Assembly: GCF_051020955.1 (NCBI RefSeq)
Contig: NC_135016.1
Span: 28,429,131 to 28,493,130, forward strand
Reading direction: 5' to 3'
Length of the DNA stretch: 64,000 nucleotides
From: Megalopta genalis
Lineage: Eukaryota; Arthropoda; Insecta; Hymenoptera; Halictidae
The position numbers and the translations under genes are program-made. This document shows positions 11,764 to 23,660 of the stretch, in pieces. The notes under the pieces were generated by a model. That model did no database searches. It saw only the letters and a list, made by a program, of their open reading frames with translations, and was not told where the DNA came from. Within the stretch, counting starts at the first letter, position 1. Each line of letters begins with the position of its first letter.

Positions 11764-11940
11764 GGGTGGATGCACCGGTTGTGGCCACCTTAAGGATTTA
11801 TGGGAATTTCAACGTGAATATTGTCAAAGTGTTAATACATTTCGCGTAAGAAATGTACAAGTTTTAAATAAATTGGTTAATACCTTCAGTTTTATTATCT
11901 GCCTTGCAATAAGGTATCAGTATAATTCAAGAATTATCAC

Positions 11941-12118
11941 TAGACTGCGCATTTTGTGCATTTATGACCAAAATGAATCGAGTAAAAAACTGAAATGGCA
12001 ATTTTACATTATGTTCAACTTATTACGATTATTAAAAGAAAACAAATATTTTCGTGTAACCTATATGCTTCACAGTTAACTTAGACGATTTTTATTTTGC
12101 GTAAAGATCCGCAGTCTA
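11941..12118. mobile_element. MITE, CTAGACTGCGGATT family, nested copy
   Basis: It begins TAGACTGCGCATTTTGTGC and ends GTAAAGATCCGCAGTCTA, with TA at both sides. It lies wholly within the element at 11764-12825. Confidence 0.78.
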
Positions 12119-12508
12119 ATTATTACACTAGAAAAATAGTAAAATACGCATTTTACACCGTTCGTGGCAACTTGTAACTATGTGATTGAAATGTAGCATA
12201 ATTTTGAAAAAATTTCATTTGTATACGTTTTACTTCGTAGCATTTGATAATCTTGTTAATCTAACAGGTGATAATGTAATATCTTAATGTAAAAGTAGTT
12301 CCATTTTACGTATTCTAACAAACTTCTCTTACGTTGTTGTTTTATATCTTTTCTTTTATTCTTCGTTTCTTGCTTTTCTTCCAATTTCCTCTTCCTTTTG
12401 CTTTTAATTTCTTTTTCTTCATTTCTTCAGCTTTCTCCTGCTTCATCCTTTTTGCTATTGATTTTATTTGCATTGCATCTTCTTTCTCATTAATTCTACG
12501 TATGCGTA

Positions 12509-12701
12509 TAAATATAGTATAAATAAATGTAGTATATATAAAATATAGATATTTAGATATTTAGTAGTAATAGTAATAGTATATATATATAAATAAATAT
12601 AGTATATATTTATATATATATACTATTTATATATACTATATTTATTTATACGAAATATCTATACTATATTTTATATATACTACATTTATTTATACTATAT
12701 T
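12509..12701. repeat. Large AT-rich palindrome
   Basis: The left arm (about 12509-12553) is the reverse complement of the right arm (about 12654-12701) apart from a 5-bp indel. A second inner palindrome, ATAAATAAATATAGTATA, lies around 12583-12648. It is almost pure A/T and likely to extrude a cruciform. Confidence 0.8.
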
Positions 12702-12827
12702 TACTATTTACCTGCTGTATGTTCTGTTGATCGTTAGGAACGGTAACAAACTTCAAGCAAGAAAATACGAATAATGATACAGGTGGCCAGAAAAAGTGCA
12801 CTGGCCACAACCGGTGCATCCACCCTA

Positions 12828-13246
12828 CGCGTCGGCTCGCAACAAACGCGCAGAACCTACGCGTTGATCGCTATCTTCGGCTAGTCGTCTTCGGAATAGT
12901 CACCGTTTCCCCGCTCACCGATGGAATTCCAGGGAATCGTTCCCGATATTATCAGAAAATGGAGTTGGACATTGTTTCTTCTTTGACCTAGATCGCAGTG
13001 GAAGCGGAGAGGATAGGATGCTGCGCGATTGCACGAGTGTGGCCGGCACCTGTGTCCACCTGGGAGTAGACTCTCTCGCACCTGTATCCAGTTTCGAGCG
13101 GAGATTGCTGTTACTGCGTCGCATTTGTGTATGGCAGATTGCGTGGCAAGAAAGAAAATAGTTGCGAAGATACGAAAGGATAGTGGCGCCGGTTACTGTG
13201 GAGTGACCAACTGCTGTGCCTTTGGTTCATTTTCGGACATAATTAA
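12828..13246. other. No gene seen
   Basis: Moderately GC-rich. Short frames of 66-86 codons overlap at 12881-13289 on both strands with no recognisable content. Confidence 0.5.
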
Positions 13247-13448
13247 TAGACCGGGAATATTTATGGAAAATAAAAATGGTCAAAGTTAATTTGAAAGAAT
13301 ATAATTGAAACGAAAACGTATTTTCTCTTTTAATAACTACCATGAATTGAAAATGATATAAGAACATCCTTAAATTCTTCTTGTGTCTTTACAACTTTGT
13401 GTTCGACCTGTTCAATTTCTTCATAAATGCATGAAATCCGCAGTCTAA
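13247..13448. mobile_element. MITE, CTAGACTGCGGATT family, diverged copy
   Basis: The left end is TAGACCGGGAATATTTATGG (diverged) and the right end is GCATGAAATCCGCAGTCTA. AT-rich, noncoding. Confidence 0.6.
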
Positions 13449-14146
13449 TAATTAACTTTATATTTACCGGATAAGATATGTTAAATTATTTAATTCTTTT
13501 CTCTTGTTTAGTATTTAACAAAAAGATTTCATATGTTTCTTCCGACCAAAATAAAGTTAATTATGCCTGAAAACAAAGGAACGGCACAGGAATGGGCCAA
13601 ACCACGGTAACCGGCTCCAATAACTTAGTATTATACCGATAAATGACCGCTAAATCTTATGACACATTGTCACAGCTAGGAATATAAAACTATTGCGATT
13701 CTAATCGAACAGCGAAAGTGTTTCGTTTCGGAAAAAAGTTCTCAACATTAGTGAATATATCGCATCGCAACACTATTTTATGATTTAGCGAAAGGATATC
13801 TTCAAAATCGTCACGTAAAGAATTGTCGAAACGTTGCACAGAATCGAACAAAATGCAATTTTAGTGGGAATAGTTAAAGTTGCTCCTACAAAAAAATATT
13901 GTCCACAATACTGAATCGCGTAAGAATACATTGCCAGAAGTTTTATAACCGTACATCGTTCAGCTTTCCTGTAATAAATTCCTAAATATGACTGATACTA
14001 CGATTTAGCAAAATGATGTCTTCGAAATTGTGCGTTAAAAATTCTTAAACGAACGTCCACAAAATCGAATTCAACGCAGCTTCGGTACCGTAGCGAGTCA
14101 ATAGAAGCTGGCCAATGTTTGGTGCTCGAGTGTCGATGGAGGAATA
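13449..14146. other. No gene seen
   Basis: AT-rich intergenic or intronic DNA without frames over 60 codons or recognisable repeats. Confidence 0.6.
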
Positions 14147-15401
14147 CAGTAATGTCTCTCTAATTGACGCTCAGATTGTGCACAAAAATGGTCAATTTGT
14201 GAAGAGGAGATACGATTACTCGAGCCTTGCAACTCGTTTTTATAGTTGTTGACAATCGATAACCATAAAAAACGAGCCACAAGGCTCGAAATATTCTCCA
14301 CCATGACATGAATGAAAAAATTGTTGATACGGCTTTAACAGCTTTTGAATAAACATTCTTTTCGTAGCTCCAATCTCTTTCGAAATATTTCACTGTACAG
14401 TAATGTCTCTCTAATTGACGCTCAGATTGTGCACAAAAATGGTCAATTTGTGAAGAGGAGATACGATTACTCGAGCCTTGCAACTCGTTTTTGTAGTTGT
14501 TGACAATCGATAACCATAAAAAACGAGCCACAAGGCTCGAAATATCCTCCACCATGACATGAATGAAAAAATTGTTGATACGGCTTTAACAGCTTTTGAA
14601 TAAACATTCTTTTCGTAGCTCCAATCTCTTTCGAAATATTTCACTGTACAGTAATGTCTCTCTAATTGACGCTCAGATTGTGCACAAAAATGGTCAATTT
14701 GTGAAGAGGAGATACGATTACTCGAGCCTTGCAACTCGTTTTTGTAGTTGTTGACAATCGATAACCATAAAAAACGAGCCACAAGGCTCGAAATATCCTC
14801 CACCATGACATGAATGAAAAAATTGTTGATACGGCTTTAACAGCTTTTGAATAAACATTCTTTTCGTAGCTCCAATCTCTTTCGAAATATTTCACTGTTC
14901 AGTAATGTCTCTCTAATTGACGCTCAGATTGTGCACAAAAATGGTCAATTTGTGAAGAGGAGATACGATTACTCGAGCCTTGCAACTCATTTTTGTAGTT
15001 GTTGACAATCGATAACCATAAAAAACGAGCCACAAGGCTCGAAATATCCTCCACCATGACATGAATGAAAAAATTGTTGATACGGCTTTAACAGCTTTTG
15101 AATAAACATTCTTTTCGTAGCTCCAATCTCTTTCGAAATATTTCACTGTACAGTAATATCTCTCTAATTAACGCTCAGATTGTGCACAAAAATGGTCAAT
15201 TTGTGAAGAGGAGATACGATTACTCGAGCCTTGCAACTCGTTTTTGTAGTTATTGACAATCGATAACCATAAAAAACGAGCCACAAGGCTCGAAATATCC
15301 TCCACCATGACATGAATGAAAAAATTGTTGATATAGCTTTAACAGCTTTTGAATAAACATTCTTTTCGTAGCTCCAATCTCTTTTGAAATATTTCACTGT
15401 A
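14147..15401. repeat. Tandem array, 251-bp unit x5, built on a MITE
   Basis: Units start at 14147, 14398, 14649, 14900 and 15151, exactly 251 bp apart. Each has about 147 bp of the CAGTAATGTCTCCC-family MITE (whole left arm, centre and part of the right arm, cut at GGCTCGAA) followed by about 104 bp of other sequence ending AAATATTTCACTGTA. The non-MITE part occurs once more, inverted, at 55168-55250. Near-identity between units indicates recent amplification or homogenisation. Open frames of 77-131 codons on the minus strand are by-products of the repeat. Confidence 0.97.
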
Positions 15402-15616
15402 CAGTATTGTCTCCCTAACTGACGCTCAGATTGTGCACAAAAATCGACAATTTAGAAAGAGGAAATACGATTATTCGTATTTTGCTTCTCGTTTTTATGG
15501 TTGTCGACAATTCGTAACTATAAAAAGGAACCGCCAGGATCGTATAATCGTATCTCCTCTTCTTAAATTGTCCATTTTTGTATAGAATATGAGCGTCAAT
15601 CAGAGAGACATTACTG
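15402..15616. mobile_element. Palindromic MITE, CAGTAATGTCTCCC family, full copy ending the array
   Basis: A complete copy with both ends (CAGTATTGTCTCCC ... GAGACATTACTG) directly follows the last 251-bp unit. TA follows at 15617-15618. It is more diverged from the array units than they are from each other. Confidence 0.92.
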
Positions 15617-17060
15617 TAGACAGATCTTGGCCGGAAACTCGTGTCGCCGATCTCGTCGCGAACCGTCAGGCAGAATTTTAAAGGAGCGCGACCCGGGAAC
15701 AACGGTAACCCGGTTTTACCGATAATCTTTCGGTATCTTCGTGTACATGTCGTTGCATAATGTCGCCGCCGTGTATAGGCGACACCGGAGTAATTAATTA
15801 GGAGAGCGCCGGCCGACACCGTAAGCCAATTAACGTGGGAGCCAGCCCCGCTCTCGAGGGTTGTCCTCGTCGGTTCGTTCCCGTTCCCGTTCCCGTTCCC
15901 GTTCCCGTTCCGTCGATGCCTGGAAAAACGTCTACACGATAGAAAACGCCTAATGAATGGAGCCGACGCGCGACGAACGACCGGCTCCGACAATCGCATT
16001 CGTCTAAATCGCGACCGAGCGTCGTTCTGTATTGATTAACAACCGGCAAGCATCCAGCCAGAAAGCGAAACAGGGGGGAAAGGGGGGAGGAGGATCAATG
16101 GGTATACGGTCGTGGTTCGAATGAACGGTTTTAGCTCCCTCCAGCGGCCAGGTGCTCGTGATTTGCCAATCTGTTTCATCTGAAAGGCAACCGCGAAAAA
16201 ATATCGGTATAATTGGCATAAGTGGACACCGTTCGCTGCGGGAAACACTGTTATATGTACAGCCGCGCCAGTATTTGATCATTTGCTCGGCGAAAAGCGA
16301 AATTGGACTGGTTCTCTTGTCGTGTTAATGAAAAGCGAATGAATGTTTGAATCGTAACCTCGTCGCAAACGAATTCTCATTTAGTGGGCCACGCGTTCTC
16401 CAACAATCCCTGGTCGGGGCTCGTAACGTTGTTAGTCCGAGGTATGTATTTTGGTAATAGCGATTCCGTATTTTTCAAAAAGGTTCGCTGGTTTCGTTCT
16501 CTTTGCGAGATAGCTCTTTTCATATTGTTCGTACGGCCCTCGTTTCACCGCTGCATGTATGTATTTCCTTTATCTGTTAACACACTTATCGGAGATTGTC
16601 AATTTTAGTTGATGCACGTTTTCAACAAAAATCGCTCGACGGTGGTAGAAATACTGTGATACGTTTCTATAGCAAGTTAAGTCAATTGGAGTGTTCATTT
16701 TTTACGGTCATATTATAATGCGATACACTTAATGTAATATGTTATCTGTTTTGCGCACTGCGTTCGTATGTATTATATTGTTAAGAATTGTTTGCGGATT
16801 TTATTATTCTTGATATAAATCTCTGGGCGAGATTCCAGGTGCCAAATGGAAAAAAAGAACAAAATATCTGAAGCTGGATTTATTTCAGCAATTTCAAAAC
16901 GTCACATTCTACTCGTTAAAAGTGATTCATTATTTTAACTTGAAAACTAAGATATTTCTAACAACTTATGATACTTAGATTTTGCATTAGTTTTGTACTG
17001 CATGCGTGTCAAAATTAACAACTTTTTAAATGTGATCAATTGCAATAATGTAAAAATTAC
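15617..17060. other. No gene seen; contains (CGTTCC)n
   Basis: A GC-rich part (15617-16320) includes a hexamer run CGTTCC at 15875-15911. The minus-strand frames there (up to 194 codons, 15415-15999) run from the MITE into the hexamer repeat, so they are chance frames. The rest is AT-rich and blank. Confidence 0.55.
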
Positions 17061-17314
17061 TTAACACTTAGCCAACCGAACGTGGCGATCTCTCCGTTTT
17101 AAATTCAGTCGATTGACGACCGAATGGATGATTAATGAAAAATTAAAAATGATTGCTTAATTTTATTAAGATTTGCAAGAGGTACGAATGCTGAAGAAGT
17201 AATCGATGCCATATAAGTTTGCTTCATAATTTTTGTTTAATCGAATGAAATATTTTAATTTTATGAAAATTTTTGAGGTTTCTAGCGCGTCGTCATTCGA
17301 ACGCAAAGGGTTAA
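17061..17314. mobile_element. Possible TTAA-bounded piggyBac-like MITE, family D
   Basis: TTAACACTTAGCCAACCGAA at 17061 faces a reversed end TTAACCCTTTGCGTTCGAA at 17314. The match between the two ends is only partial, but spacing, TTAA and position-by-position similarity (CTTNGC, CGAA) fit the other elements in this window. Confidence 0.5.
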
Positions 17315-17845
17315 AGTATAAACTGGATCGTAGTTTTATTTACAGAATTTTCTGCGTTTCCGCTGTGTGTCATTGCTCGACGCTGTCGAAGCCACGAGAA
17401 ATATTCAGGACACTCTGTATAAGGTGAACGTCGTCGTCGATGCGATTATGACGCCTCGGAGTATCGGCCGGCACATTCTTGAAGAACGCTCCACGGCCCG
17501 CGCGTAATTACCCCAGTTATTATTTCGAGGCATAATTAAGCGTCGCCGGCGGATCAAAAGAATGTCCTTTTGATCTGTTATCCGATAGTGACATCAAACG
17601 ACCCGTCCACCGTTTGATCCGTCGCTCCTTTAATAGCCATCAAAATCAGCCTCTCTTCTATTCGAACGTCCGCTCGCTTGAATCGGAATAATCTCTCTTA
17701 CGCCTTTCAGCAGTGATGGAAAAATAATTTCGGAATGTTATGCTTCCCGTCGTTACCTACAATAGCTTCTTATCTTCCACGCCGCTGTCCGTAAGTTATT
17801 CTATTCGCGAAATTGTAACAATCGCCTCGCCCCATCGCTAGGAAC

Positions 17846-18094
17846 TTAACACGTTCCGTGCCACGTGTACCATCGATGGTACACGCTTGCATGTTTACTT
17901 AGTGAACTGAACAAATTGTTTACAAGAAATTTAGAACCGAAGAATCAATTTCCACCGCAAGAATGGGCGTTGATAAGTTTTTGTTACGTTGTTATGTGTA
18001 CGAGAATTAATAATTGCACGTAATACATCAAGTTTTAGTAAAATATCAAAGTGTGAAGATTCGAGTAAAAAAAGCTCGGCACGGAACGTGTTAA
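17846..18094. mobile_element. TTAA-bounded piggyBac-like MITE, family E
   Basis: Perfect 17-bp inverted ends TTAACACGTTCCGTGCC carry TTAA at 17846-17849 and 18091-18094. Directly inside the left end is a perfect 22-bp palindrome at 17864-17885 (arm CGTGTACCATC). The rest is AT-rich and noncoding. Confidence 0.9.
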
Positions 18095-18264
18095 TGGATT
18101 AAGATAAAAATTGCCTGCGTCAAGTGCAAGACATTGGAGTCAAACGCGAGCTTTTTCTCTTTCTTAAACAATTGTAATTTTAACCAACATCTTCAATATT
18201 TTTTAATCTTTTCACTATTTCAACACGTTCGCCAAGCAGCGTCATCGTACTGTAAATGGTTGTA

Positions 18265-18479
18265 CAGTAATGTTTCTCTAATTGACGCTCAGATTTTCCA
18301 CAAAAGTGGACAATTTGGGAAGAGGTGATACGATTATTCGAGCATTGCGGTTCGTTTTTATAGCTATGAATTGTCAACAACTATAACAACGAGAAGCAAA
18401 ACACGAGTAATCGTATTTCCTCTTTCCAAATTGCCCACTTTTGTACACAATCAGAGCGTCAGTTAGGGAGACATTACTG
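18265..18479. mobile_element. Palindromic MITE, CAGTAATGTCTCCC family
   Basis: Complete copy starting CAGTAATGTTTCTC after TA and ending GACATTACTG; the right flank is CA instead of TA. Confidence 0.9.
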
Positions 18480-19478
18480 CATTTGTTGCGTTTATCGCAT
18501 CTATCGTATGAAATATATCGTGTCGAAGGAAAGCTACAAATTTCCCATGTTATCATGCTACGTGTCACATATGCACGACGCTGATAGCAAACGTGTTAAA
18601 ACAGCGAAAAGATTTAAAAAAAACTGAGAATGTTCGTTAAAACAAAAATTATGAATTATGAACCTGTTAAATTATATCTATTTATTTATTTCCACGAACG
18701 CATAAAATTCGCAATCAGCTAAGAAGAGATTTGCAATATTATTCTGGATGCGCTCTTTATTATCCAATTAATAAAATAATTTACTCGTCACGATTTTTGT
18801 TGTTCTTCGACAGTTTTCCACCTCGCCGAAAATTCTGTTCTACATTATGTTCTACATAGACGCTGTACAAGGAAACGGGACGAAGAACCAGCGACTCGTC
18901 GCGGAGAGCAGTCGGCTTCGTGAAAGGCAGCTTCTTTCGCAGCACGTCCGCGAAAGTTTCCCCGCGAATACCGAAAAATGTCCTCTCCCCTTTCTCTCTC
19001 CTTCTCGCGCTCTCACGGTCGGCTAACTCGAGGCGCAAGGGCGGAACAGCCTGCGCCGCGCCGGTTAAATAATAATTGACCCGCTGTCAGTCGGCTCACG
19101 TGCTAAACTTTATTGGAATTGGATCCGTAATCTCGGCACATTTCCCCAGATGCAGAGACCGAGCGGGTAGTAGTAGGTGCTCCGTGTCCCTTCGGGCTTC
19201 CTTCCCCGCCCTGCTGGCAGAGTCTTCCTCTCGCGCGGAATACCACAGAGACGGGGACGGACCCTAATCCGACGGCCTACCTAGCCGTGCGATACCTTTT
19301 GCGTTTCGATGGAACGGTTACTGTACAAGCACGGCCGATACCAGTCGCTCGATTTCGGCTCAACGTCACGTTACCTGTCGCATTAGTCTGACTCTCGAAC
19401 GAGAATTACGCGAGCACCGATTGTCCGGGATCGGTTTCTCCTCCCTTCGCGACGTCGTCCGAGCCCCGAGTCTCGGGG
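18480..19478. other. No gene seen
   Basis: AT-rich to 18780, then GC-rich to 19478. A partial right end of the CTAGACTGCGGATT MITE family (GCATAAAATTCGCAAT) lies near 18699. Frames of 60-85 codons (18781-19267) are unrecognised. Confidence 0.5.
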
Positions 19479-19534
19479 ATGGTGCGCCGTAAGTGTACCG
19501 GCACTCGTGTTCTTCTGCCAATTTTATAGAAATA

Positions 19535-20090
19535 CAGGGTTCCCCGGAAAGAATCATCCGATTTCAAAAATTTCTATTTTAAAAAATTACACACAGAAAA
19601 TTATAATTCAAACACGAATATAACGGGAAAATGTGCGAGTTTTACTTTTTACCCCATTGGCAGTTGGAGGTTCGGAATTTTCTTAACGCGGAACTACCAA
19701 ACCGTTAGATTGGTCGCAGTTCATCCGATAATATGGTTCTACACAGTTGGCCTCCGAGATCACCCGACCTAACCCCATGCGACTTCTTCCTTTGGGGATT
19801 TGTGAAGGATCTTGTCTTTGTACCACCTTTACCAACAAGTGTAAATGAACTGAAAAAACGCATTTGTGATGCTGTACAAACAATTACCAGAGATACGTTA
19901 CACCGTGTTTGGCAAGAACTTTCATATCGCAATGATATCATACGTGTAACGAAAGGAAGTCATATTGAACACTTGTAAACAAAAACTCACACATTTTCCC
20001 GTTATATTCGTGTTTGAATTATAATTTTCTGTGTGTAATTTTTTAAAATATAAATTTTTGAAAACGGATGATTCTTTCCGGGGAACCCTG
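19535..20090 (+). mobile_element. Tc1/mariner-superfamily (Tc3-like) element, internally deleted
   Basis: Long inverted ends of about 100 bp begin CAGGGTTCCCCGGAAAGAAT and include ACACACAGAAAATTATAATT. TA precedes the left end (19533-19534); the right flank is CA, so the duplication has decayed or been altered. The 556-bp length leaves room only for a transposase tail. Confidence 0.92.
19703..19978 (+). pseudogene. Tc3-like transposase, C-terminal remnant
   Basis: The frame reads NR-stop-IGRSSSDN then MVLHSWPPRSPDLTPCDFFL. In this widespread arthropod family the residue at the stop is normally tryptophan, so TGG has probably become TAG. The aspartate in TPCDFF is the last acidic residue of the catalytic triad. 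The tail ends VTKGSHIEHL, the usual C-terminus of the family. An ATG at 19733 opens 81 codons, but the catalytic core and DNA-binding domain are missing. Nonfunctional. Confidence 0.9.
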
Positions 20091-20554
20091 CATTTTTGGA
20101 CGTAGTTTCTTCCAAGTGTACTTGTTTCGTGCGTTACGCGCAGGATTTTCTACCGAAACAAAAATCGAATCATGAAATGCTGCAGGTTGCAGTTCGATGC
20201 TTCCCAAAAGTTAGAAAACTTCGATTAACCGCCAATTAAAATTCGCCAATTTTTCGCTGTTTTACAACGAGAGGTCACGCCTGCGGGCTCGCCGATTTTA
20301 ACCATTTTTTACTTATGGTGCGCCGTAAGTGTACCAGCACTCGCGTTCTTCTGCCAATTTTACAAAAATATTTTTTTAGACATAGTTTCTCCCAAGTGTA
20401 CTTGTTTCGTGCGTTACGCGCAGGATTTTCTACCGAGACAAAAATCGAATCATGAAATGCTGCAGGTTGCAGTTCGATGCTTCCCAAAAATTAGAACTAT
20501 TCGTTTAACCGCCAATTAAAATTTGCCAATTTCTCGCTGTTTTCCAACGAGAGA

Positions 20555-20795
20555 TCGTGTCTGCGGGCTCGCCGATTTTAATCATTTTTTACGAAAATAT
20601 TTAACATGTAATATTTGGATTTCTCTGTATATACTATGTGTCGCACGACACAATTATCACAACGGAAACCAACCAGTACTTAGTCGACTTCATAATTAAA
20701 ATATACAAAATTACAATTGTGAAATCCAAAAATTACACGTTAAATATCTCCGTAAAAAATGAGCATTGATAAAAAGGCTCGGACACGTGTCTGCT
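20555..20795. repeat. Imperfect inverted repeat with ~70-bp arms
   Basis: TTTACGAAAATATTTAACAT (near 20587) pairs with the reverse of the segment ending CGTAAAAAATGAGC (20750-20765). Similarity extends outwards through the GCGGGCTCGCC part of the duplication. A palindrome GTGTCGCACGACAC lies near 20638. Probably a degraded foldback element. Confidence 0.6.
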
Positions 20796-20879
20796 TATTT
20801 TGTTTCTAGAATCACAAGTCAAATTTCATTGAAGTCGACAATTACACAGTTGTGAACTTTGCTTGTTAGTCTAATCTTA

Positions 20880-21390
20880 GATTGATCTTAGACTAATGTT
20901 AGATTAATCTCGGACCGATCTTTGACTAATCTTAGACTGATTTTAAACAGATGTTAGACTTTCGAAGTTTAGAACTCCCTTCTCGCTAAATTCGTCACTT
21001 TTGCTCGACCTTAGATTAGTCTTAGACCAATCTTACCAATCTTACACCCTTTAATGTTAGATGTTTAATCTCAGACCGATCTTTGACTAATCTTAGACTG
21101 ATTTTAAACAGATGTTAGACTTTCGAAGTTTAGAACTCCCTTCTTCCTAAATTCGTCACTTTTGCTGGACCTTAGATTAATTAGTCTTAGACCAATCTTA
21201 CCAATCTTACATCCTTTAATGTAAGATGTTTAATCCCAGACTGATCTTTGACTAATCTTAGACTGATTTTAAACAGATGTTAGACTTTCGAAGATTAGAA
21301 CTCCCTTCTCGCTAAATTCGTCACTTTTGCTCGACCTTAGATTAGTCTTAGACCAATCTTACGAATCTTACACCCTTTAATGTAAGATGT
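20880..21390. repeat. Tandem array, 161-165-bp unit x3
   Basis: GACCGATCTTTGACTAATC recurs at 20913, 21074 and 21239 (as GACTGATC). Units contain repeated short words TTAGAC and ATCTTA, so there is an internal subrepeat. Indels of 1-4 bp distinguish the units. Confidence 0.95.
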
Positions 21391-23317
21391 TCAGGTTCGG
21401 AACGTGTTGCCCTTTGTTGGAACCATCGAAGTAGGATTATTCGAGGGCCTCCGGTACGTTGAGACGTTTCCGAGGCTCCCCCGTTTGCCATCAAACAGCC
21501 CGGGGAGCAGCAATAGATCCTTTATTCCCGTGAATTTAAAACAGCCAATGGAGCAGGAGGTATCGGCTCCTTTCTGCAGCTCCTCTGTACGGAAAGCGTT
21601 CTTCTGGCAAGAGAGGCCCGGCCCGACCCGGCCCGGCGACGGGCTCACACGTGCGTCATGCGACTGCGTGCACGTGACACGCGAGGGACGAGATCAAGGA
21701 GGGTGGTTTTCCCTGTAAACTAAGCAGGCAACCGGGGGTAGAGACCGGTATTAAGTGAGGGGTCAGCCCAAGGCGCACTAGGAAGGGATTATCCGAGTCG
21801 GTATTCGGTAATTGCTGCTAGCAATTTACTCGGGCAAATCCCCATTAACCAAACCGACGAACCTGTCGGACGTGTTCCTTCACGCAACGATAGCCTGCGC
21901 TCGCGAGCGAGACCGACGCACAATCGTACAAAAGCCTGAAATCATGGCCAAAACCCTAAATATCGAAGTTGTCGGTGGGAAGGTTTCGACTTACGGATTG
22001 GCTACTTTAATGATGCCTCTAAGGGATGGGATAAACGGAACGAGCCATACTTTTACGAACGAGTGGTAATTGCACTTCAAACTTCGAGTTTGTGGGCCAG
22101 TCATTCCTCGCGAGCGCGAGCGATAGTGCAAAGTGCGAAGCTTAAAAGCTCGTATCTTTTTTTAAGGAAGTCGTTATTTTCGATTCTGTTGAATGGACAT
22201 CGTTACTGCTGGTAACGAGTACCGATTAAGCAGAGAACAACTGTTTCAATTAATTAAATGACATTTAAATAATGTCACCGGTTCGCTAATTGAACACATT
22301 AAACGTCAAATATTCAAATAAGAAAGATGTCTTATCGACATCAACGATGATGCGACGAGAGCGACGAAGAAATTTATTTTCTGACCTGGCGACGAAGCGG
22401 CATAGGATCGAATGCAGATCTTTGTAAAAATTTGGAAATTCAGATTCGTAATCGGAATTCCCGAAAACAAGGATGTAGCAATTTTTGTGAAAACCAAATC
22501 ATTTTTTCAACTATCCGGCCGCCACATTGAATCCGTCACTTTGTTTATTGAAATTTGAAATTCAGATTCGTAATCAGCGACCATGAAAACCTTTGCACGC
22601 AAATTTTCAATGAAATCCGTCGATGTCTTACATTCTGACCATGATTTCGGGCTTTTGTACCATTGTGCGACGCGACGGTCTACGTCCACGGTGTTCCATA
22701 GCCACTTTCGATATCCGAACGATGGAACTATCCCGAATGAAAGCCGAACGTCGACCGGCGGAACGACACGCGGATATTCAAAGCGACACACGGCCTTCCG
22801 TCAACCTTTGATTCCTCTGCTTCATAAACGGCTGGGAATCTGGCCGTGGCACGGCGCATTAAAGGGAAATCGCACGGGAAATCGGTGGCAAGTGCACACG
22901 TGCCGGCAACACGAGACGATTTCCGAGCAACTGCCGTGGTTTTCGTGCGATCGCGACTCCCTGGGATATTCGGTTACATCTTGATCCATTAAACCGTCCG
23001 TATCGAGCTGGATTATCGTACGATTGCTGCGATTAGTTGGTTCTTAGCTGATTAGACTGATCGATTCGCACCGCCGCTCGTGAGTGCTCCCTACAATTAG
23101 CGACCCTTATTTGTCCCCTTTTCAATTCGATCATTTTTCTAGCAACACTGTTGTAACGCTAGAAATACCAAACCAGTCGAAATGGCTGATTTCTCATCTT
23201 TTCTTTTACAATTCATGATATCATAGAAACGTTTCTATGGGACAAACTTGTTCGAGTATATATTACGATAGAAATCATCTGAAGTTTAAATAAATCCAAT
23301 GTTGCTATTGTTATAAA
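21391..23317. other. No gene seen
   Basis: Moderately GC-rich between 21400 and 22080 and again at 22560-23060. Frames up to 133 codons (22583-22984) have no recognisable domain. Confidence 0.5.
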
Positions 23318-23506
23318 TAGACTGCGGAATTTTATGCACAATAGAAATTGTTTGAATGAATTGTCTCGAATTATGCGTCTTTCCTCTTTTAATCAATTTA
23401 ATCGGACGTACATGATATACAAATATATTAAAAGTCTTTTAATTCCTTTACAGTTCTGTATTTGATCTCGTAATTTTTGTCAAGAATGCAGAAAATCCGC
23501 GGTCTA
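23318..23506. mobile_element. MITE, CTAGACTGCGGATT family
   Basis: TAGACTGCGGAATTTTATGC on the left and GCAGAAAATCCGCGGTCTA on the right, TA at both sides, AT-rich middle. Confidence 0.82.
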
Positions 23507-23660
23507 GTTAAATAATAATATACATTAATCGCGTTTAGGTAATTCTGATGCTTAATTGCTATCTATCTACTTTTAATACAAAAGATCAAAATTTATAGTT
23601 AGCTGTGATCAATGTAAAAATCGTTAATAAAGCAATCTATGAATAATTTATTTTCCAAAT

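Larger units (their letters stand above)
11764..12825. mobile_element. Noncoding TIR transposon of about 1.06 kb
   Basis: The ends are GGGTGGATGCACCGGTTGTG and its exact reverse complement, continuing to about 24 bp, flanked by TA (11762-11763, 12826-12827). The interior is AT-rich, lacks any transposase-like frame and contains a smaller MITE (11941-12118) and a large AT palindrome (12509-12701). TA target and short TIRs suggest a Tc1/mariner-type nonautonomous element, but I do not recognise the family. Confidence 0.82.
19479..20592. repeat. Tandem duplication of a ~278-bp segment, one copy interrupted
   Basis: Copy 1 starts ATGGTGCGCCGTAAGTGTAC at 19479 and resumes after an inserted transposon (19535-20090), ending about 20314. 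Copy 2 (20315-20592) is uninterrupted. Both share CAAGTGTACTTGTTTCGTGC, the CTGCAGGTTGCAGTTCGATG block and GCCGATTTTAA. Copy 2 thus preserves the empty site. Confidence 0.93.

Noticed and set aside
14160..15397. Repeated minus-strand frames of 77-131 codons
   Set aside because: They arise from the 251-bp units and the MITE sequence; the same frame occurs wherever the MITE does.
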